Position numbers and translations under genes: made by a program
Part shown: positions 1 through 10,305 of the stretch, piece by piece
How the letters are laid out: the number at the start of each line of letters is the position of its first letter
How positions within the stretch are numbered: position 1 is the stretch's first letter
Assembly: GCA_964034945.1 (NCBI GenBank)
Contig: OZ035960.1
Location: 45,859,002-45,923,001, forward strand
Origin: Chrysopilus asiliformis
Taxonomy: Eukaryota > Arthropoda > Insecta > Diptera > Rhagionidae
Reading direction: 5' to 3'
DNA: 64,000 bases
The notes under the pieces: generated by a model
What the model was told of the DNA's origin: nothing
The model's input: only the letters and a program-made list of their open reading frames with translations
Databases searched by the model: none

Positions 1-909
1 CACTATCTTAGTGTGCTTCCCTTATGACATGGGTCACAGGATCTTTGGCTTTATGGAATCGCCCCCGCTAAACATGCAGCGGGTTTACTCTGTGGAGGGG
101 CTTGGTCTCCATTATATGGGGACCTTGTGTCAGCCCAGGAAGTAGTTACGAATTAGTTTAAGAAGAAAAAAAAAATTTTTAATTTGTATGAATTAAATAG
201 ATTAAATAAAGAAAAATTTAAATAAAAAAAAATTTGTTTTACGTATTTTCTCCCGTTTTCTTTTGTTTCAGACTTTTGTGTTTTCCCATTTGTGTCAATT
301 TTCAGTGTTTTCAGCTTTTAAATCTTTCTGGTTTTTCTAGGTATTTGTTTTAATTTTTCAGTGTTTTGATTTTCAGAATCTTTTACTAAAATTTACCGAT
401 TAGTTTTGGTTTTAGATTTTTGCAAAAAGGTTATTTATAACATCAAAAATAAAAAATTTTCGTTCAATAACTGCGTAAAAATATAATAGAAAAAATGTTT
501 TGAGAATATAGCGCAAATTACATGATTTTATGACAATTTATAAGAAATTAAATTAAAATTCTCTAACATTATATTAAACTGAAGCTACACTAAATTATCT
601 TTTATAGAATCTTATAGATTGATTTCATGTTCCATATTGTATGTTAAATTACCGTGTTTAGAATGCTGTGTGTTGATTTGGTGAGAAAGTATAGTATATA
701 AAAAAAATTATTTGTGAAAATAATTCACATGATTGTTTTATGACATTAAATGCTTGTAAGTAATTAAATTACAATTTTCTAACATTTTTTATTGCTTTCT
801 ATTCTTTTTCCTTAATATTAGTTTACATTGTTCTATATGTTGTGTTTGATTTACCAAGATAGTCGATAAGGTATCCCCTTTTATTGACAGTATCAAATTT
901 GGATGGATG
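1..909 (-). other. Errantivirus 1, 3' untranslated region
   Basis: This stretch lies downstream of env 1 and has no convincing reading frame. From about 150 onward it is very A+T-rich; the first 130 bases are richer in G+C. Two hairpins are visible: CCCGCT/AGCGGG at 64-83, and one around 108-128 with one mismatch in an 8-bp stem. An imperfect direct repeat of about 60 bases links roughly 515-570 and 725-788. No copy of the LTR start found at 9536 (TGTAACATAACG) occurs here, so the 3' LTR must lie left of the window. Errantivirus 2 has a comparable 2-kb 3' UTR, which makes this reading reasonable. Confidence 0.6.
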
Positions 910-2922
910 TTAAAAATCTAAAGTTGGGTAATTTAGTTGAGCTTTTCGCCATGATATCGGTTCGTCTTGTACTTCGGGTAATGTTATTGAAATGGATTCT
1001 TTGTTCGGAATAGGTTTGGATGGGTGCAATTCAGGAAGGGATAATGATAATGTTCCGTTTACGGGCATTGGGTCCCTTGTGAGTTTTCGTAACCGCCTTT
1101 TGAATTTTCTTGAATTTCTCGTGAATTCTTTGCGGCTCTTCCAAAATTTTCTAATTTTTAATATCATATAAATTATTCCTACCACCAAAATTATACTGAG
1201 TACTATAACGACTGCAGTGAATCTTGTGTCATGTTTATCGTGTTTTTGTGATTGTTCTAATTCGTTTAGTTCCTTGAAAAGGACGTCTAATGACACACTG
1301 CCCTCACGGAGATGTCTATTTAGTTCTTTATAGGATACCGGTTTTATTGGATCGGGTAAATCTAGTTTTGATGGATTCCTTTTTTTGAAATCAAATTTTG
1401 GTAAGGTTAATCTGTATTGGTCGGGTTGCACTGTGTTAAATGGTTTGACCTGGTTTGAGTGGTAGGGTAATACCATGTTCAATATCTGAAAATTGCATGG
1501 TTTGAGTAGGGTAATAATTCCGGAAAATTGAAGATCGAACGAAGAATGTGTATCGTTACAGAAACATTGCAAGGTCATTGATGTCGATAGTGAAAATAGC
1601 CAACTGTTTTGGTGCTCGAGGTTTACCACAAAATTTGGGTTATTTTTTAGAAATCTATGTGGGCAGGTTGGGGTTTGGAGGAAAGGTGTGGTTAGGGTAT
1701 TTATCATACATCGGGAAGAATCAAACCCAGTTATCATTGGTTTCTTGAATTCACATAGATAGTTGTGGGGATCGTTGTAACTTTGTATTTTCTTACACAG
1801 ATCTGCAAATTCGTTTTGCCGTAATTCCATAAATTGTTTGTTTTTTGTATTATTAATAATATAATTAATATCCGAATCTATTAGGGAAAAATTTTGACCA
1901 TTCAGGGGTGTTGGATAAAGATATACTTTATTTACGCCAAACTCAGCTTCTTCGGGTAGTGGAATTTGTATCTTTATCAGGATATTATTTTCCGTTTTAA
2001 TACTGTCTACCGTCATTAGATTTGATAAAGTGGCGAAGTCACGAGAAATTGGGGTCTTTGAGACATTGAGCAGTATATCTGACATTATTTTGTGGAGGTC
2101 GGAAGGTTTCAAGACTAAGGGATGTAAAGTTCTTTGAGACAATGAATTTAGAATAGTGAAAATCTCACCCTGCTGCGTTTCTATCCTTTGGAGTTTAGTC
2201 AGGATGAGGAGGATGGCCTCGACCGATTCTGCTTGTAGATCTAGTCTGTTCAAATGACTAATATTCGAATTATCCGTTTCATTTAAGCTTTTCAGAATTT
2301 TATTTAGTTTAGTGGTAATAATATTATTTTGTTGGGTTAAATTTGTTAGCGGTTCACTGAGGCTGTTAAAATTTGATTTCATCAGTGTAATTTGTTTTTT
2401 GATAATTTCGTCTCGTTTCTCATTTCCTTTTTCTAAATTTTGCAGGCGGTCATAAATTTCCATGGCATCCTCGTTATCCATTACTCCAGTCAAGAATTTC
2501 GCTGCGGTTCCAACGAAGTCAAATAATGATCGCCTTGTTCGGTGGTGCGAGAAGATCATTAGTTCTTCGTGGTGTTCTTGTACATTTCGGATTAGTCGTA
2601 ATATTTCATTTTTCCATTGTCCGCATACCTCGTCTTTAATTCCGGTGGCCTTGGTTGTCTGTCCCTGGGTCAATATTTTTTCTCGTTGCGCACATAACTC
2701 GCTCATGAGGGAAGAACTCTGTTGGAAAAATTCGACAGTATTTGTCCAGTTCGGATATGTAATCTGAGTTAGTATGGTCCAACTCTTAGTGTAAACCCAT
2801 GCTGTCCCGATTTGCTCGAATAGAATTCCATTGGGATTAAGGGGAGTAATGGTTACTGCTGCATTAGGAGTCTGGGCCCCAATCCCCGTTAGGCATGCCA
2901 AGATGATTATAGTCTGCATCAT
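910..2922 (-). CDS. env: Errantivirus 1 envelope protein (F-type fusion glycoprotein)
   Basis: A 670-residue membrane fusion glycoprotein in the env position of errantivirus 1. Seen: a hydrophobic N-terminal signal segment (about residues 1-16, two Met codons at the start), a furin-type basic site RTRR at residues 128-131, and directly after it a small-residue-rich hydrophobic stretch starting SLFDFVGTAAKF that suits a fusion peptide. A heptad-like region follows. One transmembrane segment lies at about 567-590, then a basic cytoplasmic tail of about 80 residues. Several N-X-S/T glycosylation sites are present. Family knowledge: this layout is that of the baculovirus F / insect errantivirus Env family, made as F0 and cleaved to F2 and F1. 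The frame is uninterrupted. The gene follows pol after 159 bases and is probably expressed from a spliced RNA, since an acceptor-like sequence sits just upstream. Whether it makes infectious particles cannot be judged. Confidence 0.88.
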   Translation of the reverse strand: MMQTIIILACLTGIGAQTPNAAVTITPLNPNGILFEQIGTAWVYTKSWTILTQITYPNWTNTVEFFQQSSSLMSELCAQREKILTQGQTTKATGIKDEVCGQWKNEILRLIRNVQEHHEELMIFSHHRTRRSLFDFVGTAAKFLTGVMDNEDAMEIYDRLQNLEKGNEKRDEIIKKQITLMKSNFNSLSEPLTNLTQQNNIITTKLNKILKSLNETDNSNISHLNRLDLQAESVEAILLILTKLQRIETQQGEIFTILNSLSQRTLHPLVLKPSDLHKIMSDILLNVSKTPISRDFATLSNLMTVDSIKTENNILIKIQIPLPEEAEFGVNKVYLYPTPLNGQNFSLIDSDINYIINNTKNKQFMELRQNEFADLCKKIQSYNDPHNYLCEFKKPMITGFDSSRCMINTLTTPFLQTPTCPHRFLKNNPNFVVNLEHQNSWLFSLSTSMTLQCFCNDTHSSFDLQFSGIITLLKPCNFQILNMVLPYHSNQVKPFNTVQPDQYRLTLPKFDFKKRNPSKLDLPDPIKPVSYKELNRHLREGSVSLDVLFKELNELEQSQKHDKHDTRFTAVVIVLSIILVVGIIYMILKIRKFWKSRKEFTRNSRKFKRRLRKLTRDPMPVNGTLSLSLPELHPSKPIPNKESISITLPEVQDEPISWRKAQLNYPTLDF

Positions 2923-2928
2923 GGTTAC

Positions 2929-2945
2929 CTAGTGGACAAACAGAA
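2929..2945 (-). promoter_or_regulatory. Candidate 3' splice site for env 1 mRNA
   Basis: On the minus strand a pyrimidine-rich run ending TTTGTCCACTAG stops seven bases before the env 1 start codon. Errantivirus Env proteins are known to be made from spliced subgenomic RNA, so this is a natural acceptor. The donor was not identified. Confidence 0.45.
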
Positions 2946-3081
2946 TTTGGGTAGTTGATGAAGTCTCATTCATTTTGGGTTAGTTACGGTGGGGGAATCA
3001 TTTATAAAAACAAAAATTATTCTTCTTTTGACAAGATTGTCAATCCAGGCGAAGGGGGTCTACTTAGTGATCAAGAGAGTC

Positions 3082-6000
3082 TTAGTTTGTTGAATGGAAG
3101 AGTTTTATTCGGTTATTGTGTACTCGAACTAATTTCTTACCAATTTGAATGATGGAATTTACTGAATTAGGGATATCTTTTATTTCATATGGACCTTTCC
3201 ATATAGGGTCTAGTTTCGATTTTCTAACTTCATTGCGAAGTAGTACTGGGTCTCCTATTTTATAAGTTATGTTCGATGCAGTTCGATCATAATAATGTTT
3301 TGATTTGTTTTTACTTGCCAAAATATTTTTTCGAGCAATTTTGTAGGCTGTTTGAAGTTTATATCGAAGAAGGTAGTAATAATTCTCGTCATTATAAAGG
3401 GGTGCGGGTTCACGTTTGAGATTGGTGGGGAGTTCGGTGGTAAAACCGAATAGAAGATCCATAGGAGTATATTTAGTAGATGAATGAATTGTATTGTTAT
3501 GTACGTGTACCGCTTCTCTGAGCCATTGATCCCATGTCGTTGGGTGCTCACTAACAAAGTTTCGAAGGTATTCTGCTAATGGACGATGAGTGCGTTCTAA
3601 GGTGCCGTTGGATTGAGGGTGATAAGCCGTGGTCTGTAATTTTTGAATTTTTAGTAGTTTACATACTTGTTTGAAAACGTTGCTTAAGAAATTTGTACCT
3701 TGGTCGGTCACTAGTTTCTTTGGAATTCGATACCTTGTAATGATTTGCTCATAGAATGCCTTAGCAACGGTCTCTGCTTCGCAATTATCTAGGGGAACGC
3801 AATCGAAGAAACGAGTTAGATCGTCCTCAAAAGTTAGGATATATTTGTTTCCTAAATTAGTGATGGGTAATGGTCCTACAATATCCAAATACACTTTGTC
3901 AAAGGGCATGGATGCAGTATCCGTGATTACCATAGGTAACCGAAAATGTTTTGACTGTTTATTCTTTTGACATTGAGGGCAACTTTTTATAAATTTTTCG
4001 ATGTCTCGAAGCATGTTTTTCCACTTGAAATATGTTCTGATCCGACTATAGGTCTTGTAGACTCCTTGATGACCTCCTAAAGGGGCATTGTGATAGGTTT
4101 TCAAGACAGTTTCTATTTCCTTAGGATCGCTTAAGAACTCATATGTTTTTCCTTGACCTAGAATTTCTTCTTCTACTGATGTTGAATCGCTTGGGTCAGC
4201 ATTTTCGATCGCTTCTGTTTCAGAGTTGTTTTCGTTTACCTTCAACGATGGATGTTTTGAAATTTGAGAATCACTTAATTCGTTTGTTTGGTTTTCTTCC
4301 ACAGTACCTTTTGCCGCTTGTCTTTTTTGCGAACGGGTGACGACACCAACATTTGTTGTTTTTGTTTCTTTAGAGCAATTTTGATTTGAGTTTTCGAAGT
4401 GAACGTTTTTGCTAGGTTTGTTATAATCAACCATAACATCTTCGCGGCTTTCGTCGTGCGCTGTCTTCGTAGCATTTTGTTGTTGTAAATCGGTGTCATT
4501 AGTATTATTCGGGTTTTGATTGTAGGGAATTCTACTTAATGCGTCAGCGGCGGTATTATGTTTACCTGCCTTGTATTCGATCACATATTCATAATCTGAT
4601 AATTTATGCCTAAACCTGGTTAACCTTGAGGTCGTATCCTTGATGTTAAAAACTCCCTTTAAAGGACGGTGGTCCGAATATACAATAAACTTTCTCCCTA
4701 ATAAATAACATCGAAAATGTTTGGTAGCCCATACGATGGCTAGCAATTCCTTTTCGATCGTGGAGTATCGGCGTTCAGCCTCATTAAGTGTTCTACTTGC
4801 ATATGCGATAGGACGTTCATCTTGTGCTAGTATTGCGCCTAATGCTTCCCCGCTGGCATCAGTCGTTAAGGTAAATGGTTGGGAAAAATCAGGGTATGCG
4901 AGTAACGGCGGGTTAGTAAGTGCTTTTCGAAGAGTTTGAAAAGAATCTTCACATTTAGCATCCCAATTAAATTTTTTGCCTTTTCTGAGTAAATTAGTTA
5001 ATGGCAAGGCTATTTTTGAAAAGTTTTCAATAAACTTTCGATAATAATTGGCTAAACCAAGAAAACTTTGGACTTGACGAATGGTTCTGGGTTTGGGAAA
5101 TTCTTGAACACATTTCACATTTTGAGGATCGGGTAGTGCTCCTTCACTCGTGCACTTGTGACCTAAATAAATAACCTCTTTCCGGAGAAAATGGCACTTC
5201 TCAGGTTGCAATTTTAAATTGTAGTTTCGTAGTCTTTGAAATACTTCAATCAATTTATCATTGTGATCTATTAAATTTTTCCCGTAGATTACTAAATCGT
5301 CAATGTATATAAAACACTTTATTCCTTGCAATCCTGTCAGAGCGTGGTTCATTGCTCTTTGGAAGGTAGCAGGAGCTGACTTGAGCCCGAATGGCATCCT
5401 TGTGAACTCGTAATGTCCAAAGGATGTGCTGAAGGCTGTTTTTCCTCTGTCCTTGGGATCTACCTCTATTTGATGGTAACCACTAGCTAAGTCCAATGTG
5501 GTAAAGTATGTTGAGTTTCCTAACTGGTCTAGAATTTCTTCAATTCTAGGCAGAGGAAAGGCGTCGCCAATAGTGACGTCATTCAGTTTCCTAAAGTCAA
5601 TCACTACTCTCCATTTCTTTTCTCCATTAGCTCCCGGTTTTTTAGATACAACTAAAAGAGGGGAGTTCCATGGACTTTTGCTAGGTTTAACAATGCCATC
5701 ATCGATCATTTGGTTAACTTGATCGTATATAACTTCCCGTTGGATTTCTGGAAGACGATAGTTTTTGAGATTGATCGGTGGTTGATCAGCCTTAGTGGGA
5801 ATTTTGTGTTTTAAAATGTTTGAATAAGATAATTTATCTCCGGGTAAATGAAATAGATCCTGGTATTGGGAACAAATGTTGAGTACAGATCGTCTTTCTT
5901 CCTCGTTAAGAGTTTCATCCAGTATTATAGACTCTGTGATCTGTTTAATGCGTTTGTATTTCAGTGGAGATTCTGTGTTGTTTTTTACAGAATTCAAAGC

Positions 6001-7515
6001 AAATATTTTAAATTTTTTCATTTTTATTAATTTTAGAGGTATTTCGTTCAGAGTCACTTCTGAGGAATTATTATTAAGAACACTGAGGGTAATTTTACCG
6101 TCTATAGACCTTACTAGGGCGTTACTCAAAAATACGCCAGGTTGGAGTTCTTGGGATAAACATATATGATCAGATTTAATTTGAGTTGCTGGATAGTGTA
6201 TGATTGTTTCGGATCTAGGTTGAATTCTAAAATTGAGTACTTGCTTATGTAATTGGTTATCATTTTGGGGAGAAGGGGGTTGTTTCCAATGAATTTTGTC
6301 CGGCGGTAGCTTAATTTTTGTTTTACGAACTTTGGAATTTTCCGCGTTAATGGAATTTGATATTTGGGAAGGATTTTGATGTTTCGGAAGTTGGGATTCC
6401 TTAAAATCTTCCTCTAATTGTTTCACAAGTATGCGCACGTCTTCTATAGACCTAATTGTTGAAGAGAATTTTGGTATTTGTGCCTGATTAATGAATATTT
6501 CTTGTTCTTGAGGATTTGTGGATTTTGTGTTTAAATTTTTATAACTCGAAAGTGTACTGTCCTCGGTGGGATTTTTCAGTAGCGCCTTTCTTTGGTTGGT
6601 AGTATTTTTTACTACTGGATTCGGAAGTTTGTTTGAATTTGAAAGTGTACTGTCCTCGGTGGGATTTTTCAGTAGCGCCTTTCGTTTGTTATTTTGAAAA
6701 TTTTTTGATCTATTCTGTTCAGGTATTTCAGAAAACATTTGTCGTTTATCTGCCTGGTATTCAGAATGATCTGGTAGGGAAAACCTTTTAGTTTCCATTT
6801 CAGCTACACTAATATCCTTTATGCTTACCCTTTTGTCATCATGATTTCCCAAAGGTATTCCAGAAAACTCTTTTGGTTTAACTGCCTGTTGGGGATCTGA
6901 ATTAACGGGTATGATCAAATCTTCTTTCATATCTCCTTGTACGGGAAAACGGAGCTTCTTATCGACACAATCGATGTACGTTCGGTTCCATAGGAAATCC
7001 CTTCCTAAAATTCCATCGAATGACATAGAGTTTGTATCTTCGACAATTTGGAATTCACATTTTAGGGTGTAAGTAACAGTATCATTGGTTTCGGCCTCAA
7101 CTTTTCCTACACAGGTTCCGAGGGTTGTACTATCTCCGCCGTAAAGGCTGTTTAGAAGGATTGACTTTTGTGGATTTGGGAGTATTTCCGGTTTTAGTGC
7201 TTCTTTCTTCAGCAAACTGACATCCGCTCCTGTGTCCACGAGCAATTTTAAAGGATTATTTCTTGCTATGTCCGAATTAACCTTTACTGTAGCGTCATTT
7301 TGTATAGAAAAATTAGTGATGACAGGTTTGTCACTTTCAGAAATAGGAGTTAGTACTTTAGGGTTTAGTTTTGGGAGCGCTTTAGAATTGTATTCAGGAG
7401 TTTTTAAAAGTTTACACTCTTTTTGCTTAGTGGGAATAGAAGTCGAGTGTATAGCTTCTTCCCTTTTTAGTTTTCCTGAGACCTTTTCTGATCCCATCTT
7501 AATTTGTAGGGACAA
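3082..7515 (-). CDS. pol: Errantivirus 1 Pol polyprotein (protease, RT, RNase H, integrase)
   Basis: This frame makes the enzymes that copy and insert the element. Domains in order: aspartic protease with DTGAD at residues 94-98 and a flap-side DGILGRDF motif; a long linker of roughly 400 residues; reverse transcriptase, about 600-780, with catalytic YIDD at 737-740; RNase H with TDASG (Asp about 886); integrase with an HHCC zinc finger (CPQC) and the catalytic triad Asp1211, Asp1271, Glu1307, i.e. D-D-35-E. The linker contains a 31-residue in-frame tandem duplication (RKALLKNPTEDSTLS twice). The frame overlaps gag in the -1 register and first opens after a TGA near 7537. The TTG at 7515 is not a real start, because the protein is expected as a Gag-Pol frameshift product. 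I see no canonical slippery heptamer in the overlap. All catalytic residues are present and there is no stop, so the gene looks intact. Confidence 0.95.
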   Translation of the reverse strand: MSLQIKMGSEKVSGKLKREEAIHSTSIPTKQKECKLLKTPEYNSKALPKLNPKVLTPISESDKPVITNFSIQNDATVKVNSDIARNNPLKLLVDTGADVSLLKKEALKPEILPNPQKSILLNSLYGGDSTTLGTCVGKVEAETNDTVTYTLKCEFQIVEDTNSMSFDGILGRDFLWNRTYIDCVDKKLRFPVQGDMKEDLIIPVNSDPQQAVKPKEFSGIPLGNHDDKRVSIKDISVAEMETKRFSLPDHSEYQADKRQMFSEIPEQNRSKNFQNNKRKALLKNPTEDSTLSNSNKLPNPVVKNTTNQRKALLKNPTEDSTLSSYKNLNTKSTNPQEQEIFINQAQIPKFSSTIRSIEDVRILVKQLEEDFKESQLPKHQNPSQISNSINAENSKVRKTKIKLPPDKIHWKQPPSPQNDNQLHKQVLNFRIQPRSETIIHYPATQIKSDHICLSQELQPGVFLSNALVRSIDGKITLSVLNNNSSEVTLNEIPLKLIKMKKFKIFALNSVKNNTESPLKYKRIKQITESIILDETLNEEERRSVLNICSQYQDLFHLPGDKLSYSNILKHKIPTKADQPPINLKNYRLPEIQREVIYDQVNQMIDDGIVKPSKSPWNSPLLVVSKKPGANGEKKWRVVIDFRKLNDVTIGDAFPLPRIEEILDQLGNSTYFTTLDLASGYHQIEVDPKDRGKTAFSTSFGHYEFTRMPFGLKSAPATFQRAMNHALTGLQGIKCFIYIDDLVIYGKNLIDHNDKLIEVFQRLRNYNLKLQPEKCHFLRKEVIYLGHKCTSEGALPDPQNVKCVQEFPKPRTIRQVQSFLGLANYYRKFIENFSKIALPLTNLLRKGKKFNWDAKCEDSFQTLRKALTNPPLLAYPDFSQPFTLTTDASGEALGAILAQDERPIAYASRTLNEAERRYSTIEKELLAIVWATKHFRCYLLGRKFIVYSDHRPLKGVFNIKDTTSRLTRFRHKLSDYEYVIEYKAGKHNTAADALSRIPYNQNPNNTNDTDLQQQNATKTAHDESREDVMVDYNKPSKNVHFENSNQNCSKETKTTNVGVVTRSQKRQAAKGTVEENQTNELSDSQISKHPSLKVNENNSETEAIENADPSDSTSVEEEILGQGKTYEFLSDPKEIETVLKTYHNAPLGGHQGVYKTYSRIRTYFKWKNMLRDIEKFIKSCPQCQKNKQSKHFRLPMVITDTASMPFDKVYLDIVGPLPITNLGNKYILTFEDDLTRFFDCVPLDNCEAETVAKAFYEQIITRYRIPKKLVTDQGTNFLSNVFKQVCKLLKIQKLQTTAYHPQSNGTLERTHRPLAEYLRNFVSEHPTTWDQWLREAVHVHNNTIHSSTKYTPMDLLFGFTTELPTNLKREPAPLYNDENYYYLLRYKLQTAYKIARKNILASKNKSKHYYDRTASNITYKIGDPVLLRNEVRKSKLDPIWKGPYEIKDIPNSVNSIIQIGKKLVRVHNNRIKLFHSTN
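6548..6683 (-). repeat. 43-bp direct repeat in the pol 1 linker
   Basis: Two identical 43-bp blocks occupy 6548-6590 and 6641-6683. The 93-bp period is a multiple of three, so pol stays in frame and gains a 31-residue duplication between protease and reverse transcriptase. Confidence 0.9.
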
Positions 7516-9266
7516 TCCGCAGAAGCGTGGGTGTTTCTTTCACACCACTCACATATTTCGGGGTTATCATTCGGAGGATTCGGTTGTTGTGTAATAGCAT
7601 TAATTTTGGCTCTATTGGGATTATTTGGAAAATTGGAATCGTTCGACCTCTGTTGGTAATTGTTGTGAGGTCGGACATTTTGATTAGTTCGGCAACGATC
7701 GGTGCTATGGCCATTTATTTTACAGTGTGTACAATAATATTGTTTAGTTCGACAGCTTGAAACATCGTGTCCAATCTTTTTACAGAAATCACAGCGCAAG
7801 TTTCTGGAATCGGAGAACCTATTTGGTTGGGATTGATTTTGGAAAGTGGAGTTATTCTTGGGCTGAAAATTTCTAGAATAGTTATTAGATTTATTTGATG
7901 TTTGGTTTGTGAAAGAAGTGGTGAAATTATTTGTGCCGTTTAATCTCTGACTTGAGTTAGGGTTAAAATTTGAAAAACTGTTATGCGATAAATTTTGATA
8001 AGGATTTAGTTCATGGTCGAAAAGTCTGCTTGATCGGTTTTGAGAGTAAACCCTTTCTTCCGATCTTTCGATTTCTTCGGCCAGATTCATTAATGCCAAT
8101 AATGTTTTATCTGTGTGTCCCAATATGGCTTGGCGTATTGTAGGACTAAGAATACCTGACTTGAACGTGAATTTTGTTTCCTCTTCGACTTCTCGTAATA
8201 ACGCGTCATTAGCCGAAGGGTATTTTTTTGTAACGGCCAAACGTAATTCCTTGTATTGTTTGACCAGTCTGCACCCGTATGCCATTACTCCTTCACCTGG
8301 CCTTTGTACGCATTTTCGTACGCTGGCGAACAGGTCGTTGATACTTTTAGAAGGGGCATAATTTACAGATAACATTTCAGAAAAATTTTGAAAGTTTTCG
8401 AATTGGTGATTTCTCATCAAGTCATAGGCATCGCCTCTTAGCCTTGTTTTTATCAGAGAGGGAAACAGAGGACATTCTTCTGGATTAAGATTGTCGTAAA
8501 TTTGTTGGGCACTATCTAAAAATATTTGTAAATCTATTCTGACTGTGTCTCGATTTTCACCCGAAAATAACGGAACAATTTCATTAATTAACTTAGCGGT
8601 GTCCAGGAAATTCATTTTGGAAGCTGGGATTGGATTGTACTGGCTTGGACTATATAAATCTAGGATGAATCGATCAATTGATTCTATAAATTCGTTAACC
8701 GTAGAAGGTAAATTTTTTTCTTCCGCGAAAGTTTCTTCGTAAAGGGACGATATTTCACCGAATTGACTATCTTGCCAAAACAATTTCAAATTTTTATTAC
8801 TAATATTTAAGTACTTATTCCTAAAATCTAATATTTCTTGAAATTTTTCACTTACAGGCTTTTCCTGTGTTGAGTCTGATGTTAATTTGCTTCGCTGGTA
8901 GATACGTCCTTCTCTAAGCGGCACGTCGCTGTATCTCGTTGTCCTGCTAGGTCCGGGTTGTGGTGTAGATGTGTTGAATTGCCTGGTACTTTTCGGTGTT
9001 CCCTGGATTCCTTCTATTGGTTCTGTTTGTTCGTTGATCCTCAGTTGAATTTCTCCTAATAAGTCGTATAATGTGTCTGTCGTCTCCAGAAGTTGTGGTG
9101 TTACGATTAGAGTCTGCTTTTCTGATGTTCGTCCTTCTGTGTTTGATTGTTGTGATGTGGTCGGGACTGGTTCTGCACTCGGTGTGATCGGTGATTTTGA
9201 GGTTGATTTCTTCTTTGCTTTCCTGTCGGGATTCACTCGGAGAACCGTTTTCAACAGTTTTGACAT
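7467..9266 (-). CDS. gag: Errantivirus 1 Gag protein (capsid/nucleocapsid)
   Basis: Structural protein of 599 residues that should assemble the particle and bind genomic RNA. Seen: a Ser/Thr/Pro-rich N-terminal third, a helical capsid-like middle with a QRPGE motif also present in Gag 2, an Asn/Ser/Phe-rich linker, then three C-terminal zinc knuckles of the CX2CX4HX4C type (beginning CDFCKKIGH, CTHCKINGH and CEWCERNTH). The third knuckle lies at the very end, inside the region overlapped by pol. The start is the ATG at 9266, about 250 bases from the primer binding site. Pol follows in the -1 frame with an overlap, the usual arrangement for Ty3/gypsy-type elements. The frame is intact. Confidence 0.92.
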   Translation of the reverse strand: MSKLLKTVLRVNPDRKAKKKSTSKSPITPSAEPVPTTSQQSNTEGRTSEKQTLIVTPQLLETTDTLYDLLGEIQLRINEQTEPIEGIQGTPKSTRQFNTSTPQPGPSRTTRYSDVPLREGRIYQRSKLTSDSTQEKPVSEKFQEILDFRNKYLNISNKNLKLFWQDSQFGEISSLYEETFAEEKNLPSTVNEFIESIDRFILDLYSPSQYNPIPASKMNFLDTAKLINEIVPLFSGENRDTVRIDLQIFLDSAQQIYDNLNPEECPLFPSLIKTRLRGDAYDLMRNHQFENFQNFSEMLSVNYAPSKSINDLFASVRKCVQRPGEGVMAYGCRLVKQYKELRLAVTKKYPSANDALLREVEEETKFTFKSGILSPTIRQAILGHTDKTLLALMNLAEEIERSEERVYSQNRSSRLFDHELNPYQNLSHNSFSNFNPNSSQRLNGTNNFTTSFTNQTSNKSNNYSRNFQPKNNSTFQNQSQPNRFSDSRNLRCDFCKKIGHDVSSCRTKQYYCTHCKINGHSTDRCRTNQNVRPHNNYQQRSNDSNFPNNPNRAKINAITQQPNPPNDNPEICEWCERNTHASADCPYKLRWDQKRSQEN

Positions 9267-9535
9267 TTATTTAATCGCACTATGCCGGGTTCACGTCACT
9301 GTTACTGTTTGTGATACTAGTTCTGATTAACTAATATAAGTACACAAACTAAATGTTCGAATGTTCGCGATAGCCACAGTAAAATGTTCACTTCCCGCTG
9401 GTTTCTTTCGTTTGTGATAATAGCACTTGTTACTATTATAAATTACACAAATTTAGAATTTAAATGTGCGTGATAATGAATTATGTCACTTTACTTCACT
9501 AATTTTTCTGCGAACATCCTACCAACTGCGCCAAA
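9267..9535 (-). other. Errantivirus 1 5' leader
   Basis: A 269-bp untranslated leader between the 5' LTR and gag on the minus strand. It is A+T-rich and contains the primer binding site at its LTR end. Packaging signals are expected here but none can be recognised by eye. Confidence 0.75.
9516..9533 (-). promoter_or_regulatory. Primer binding site, tRNA-Ser type
   Basis: Two bases inside the LTR edge the minus strand reads TGGCGCAGTTGGTAGGAT. From knowledge of tRNA-Ser-primed errantiviruses this matches the 3' end of an insect tRNA-Ser at 17 of 18 positions. It fixes the inner LTR edge at 9536. Confidence 0.85.
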
Positions 9536-10051
9536 TGTAACATAACGTGATTTCACCTCGATGCGACTTGTCAATCCCTTTTGAAAACTTTCGCCCCAAA
9601 ACAATAAAACAATAGTCACAAAATTTCCGTTAAAGAATTTTATTTCATAAATAGACTTCTAGCTCGACTGATTACACAAAGTTTTATAATTTAATTTGTT
9701 CACAATTTTTTGTATTAGGAAATTTTTAGAACTTAGGTTGAATTACAAATCTTAAACCTTCTGGATCTTAATTTGTTTCACAAATTTTAATCACTTATGG
9801 ATTCACAATATATATGTATTTATTATTAGTCTGAATACTAAATTCCCAAGTTTTAAAGTTTCACCTCGTTTTATGGTTTTCTGAAAACACTGAATTGCAC
9901 TTGAACACAAATGTTTGGAAAAACGGACAACATTCAAAAATCAGATTTAAGATAAATACTCAAAAACAATTTTAAAGATTCTTAACTTGACTTTAAAACA
10001 TAATTTTTCAAAATTAAATCACTCCCGATATAACTAGCTCACCGATGTCTT

Positions 10052-10059
10052 CTATATAA
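10052..10059 (-). promoter_or_regulatory. Candidate TATA box of the errantivirus 1 LTR
   Basis: The minus strand reads CTTATATAGA here, in a position consistent with the U3/R border of the LTR. No other promoter element was identified. Confidence 0.4.
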
Positions 10060-10281
10060 GGTACCTCTTAATAACCCTTCCAAAACTAATAAACTCCAAA
10101 AAAAAACGTAAAAAACTCCCCGAGTCAGGCCTTAACACCTTCTTTTATAGGCTTCTTGACCTGCTCACGTTGGTGATGGTGGGAATCTTAAGTCACGTTG
10201 CCAAAACAGGTGCAAGAATTATTTGCCCTAGTTCTGGGTGACGGAACTAAGAATTGCATTGTCAGGAAAGTTGCTAATTCG

Positions 10282-10305
10282 CGTATTTCACTCTTGTGAA
10301 ATACG
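10282..10305. repeat. Perfect 10-bp hairpin in the LTR/flank
   Basis: CGTATTTCAC and GTGAAATACG pair perfectly around a 4-base TCTT loop. It could be a protein-binding dyad in U3 or a structured RNA segment. Function is unknown. Confidence 0.6.

Noticed and set aside
1..909. A 3' LTR of errantivirus 1 inside the window
   Set aside because: No match to the start of the LTR at 9536 or to its interior was found. The segment reads better as 3' UTR.
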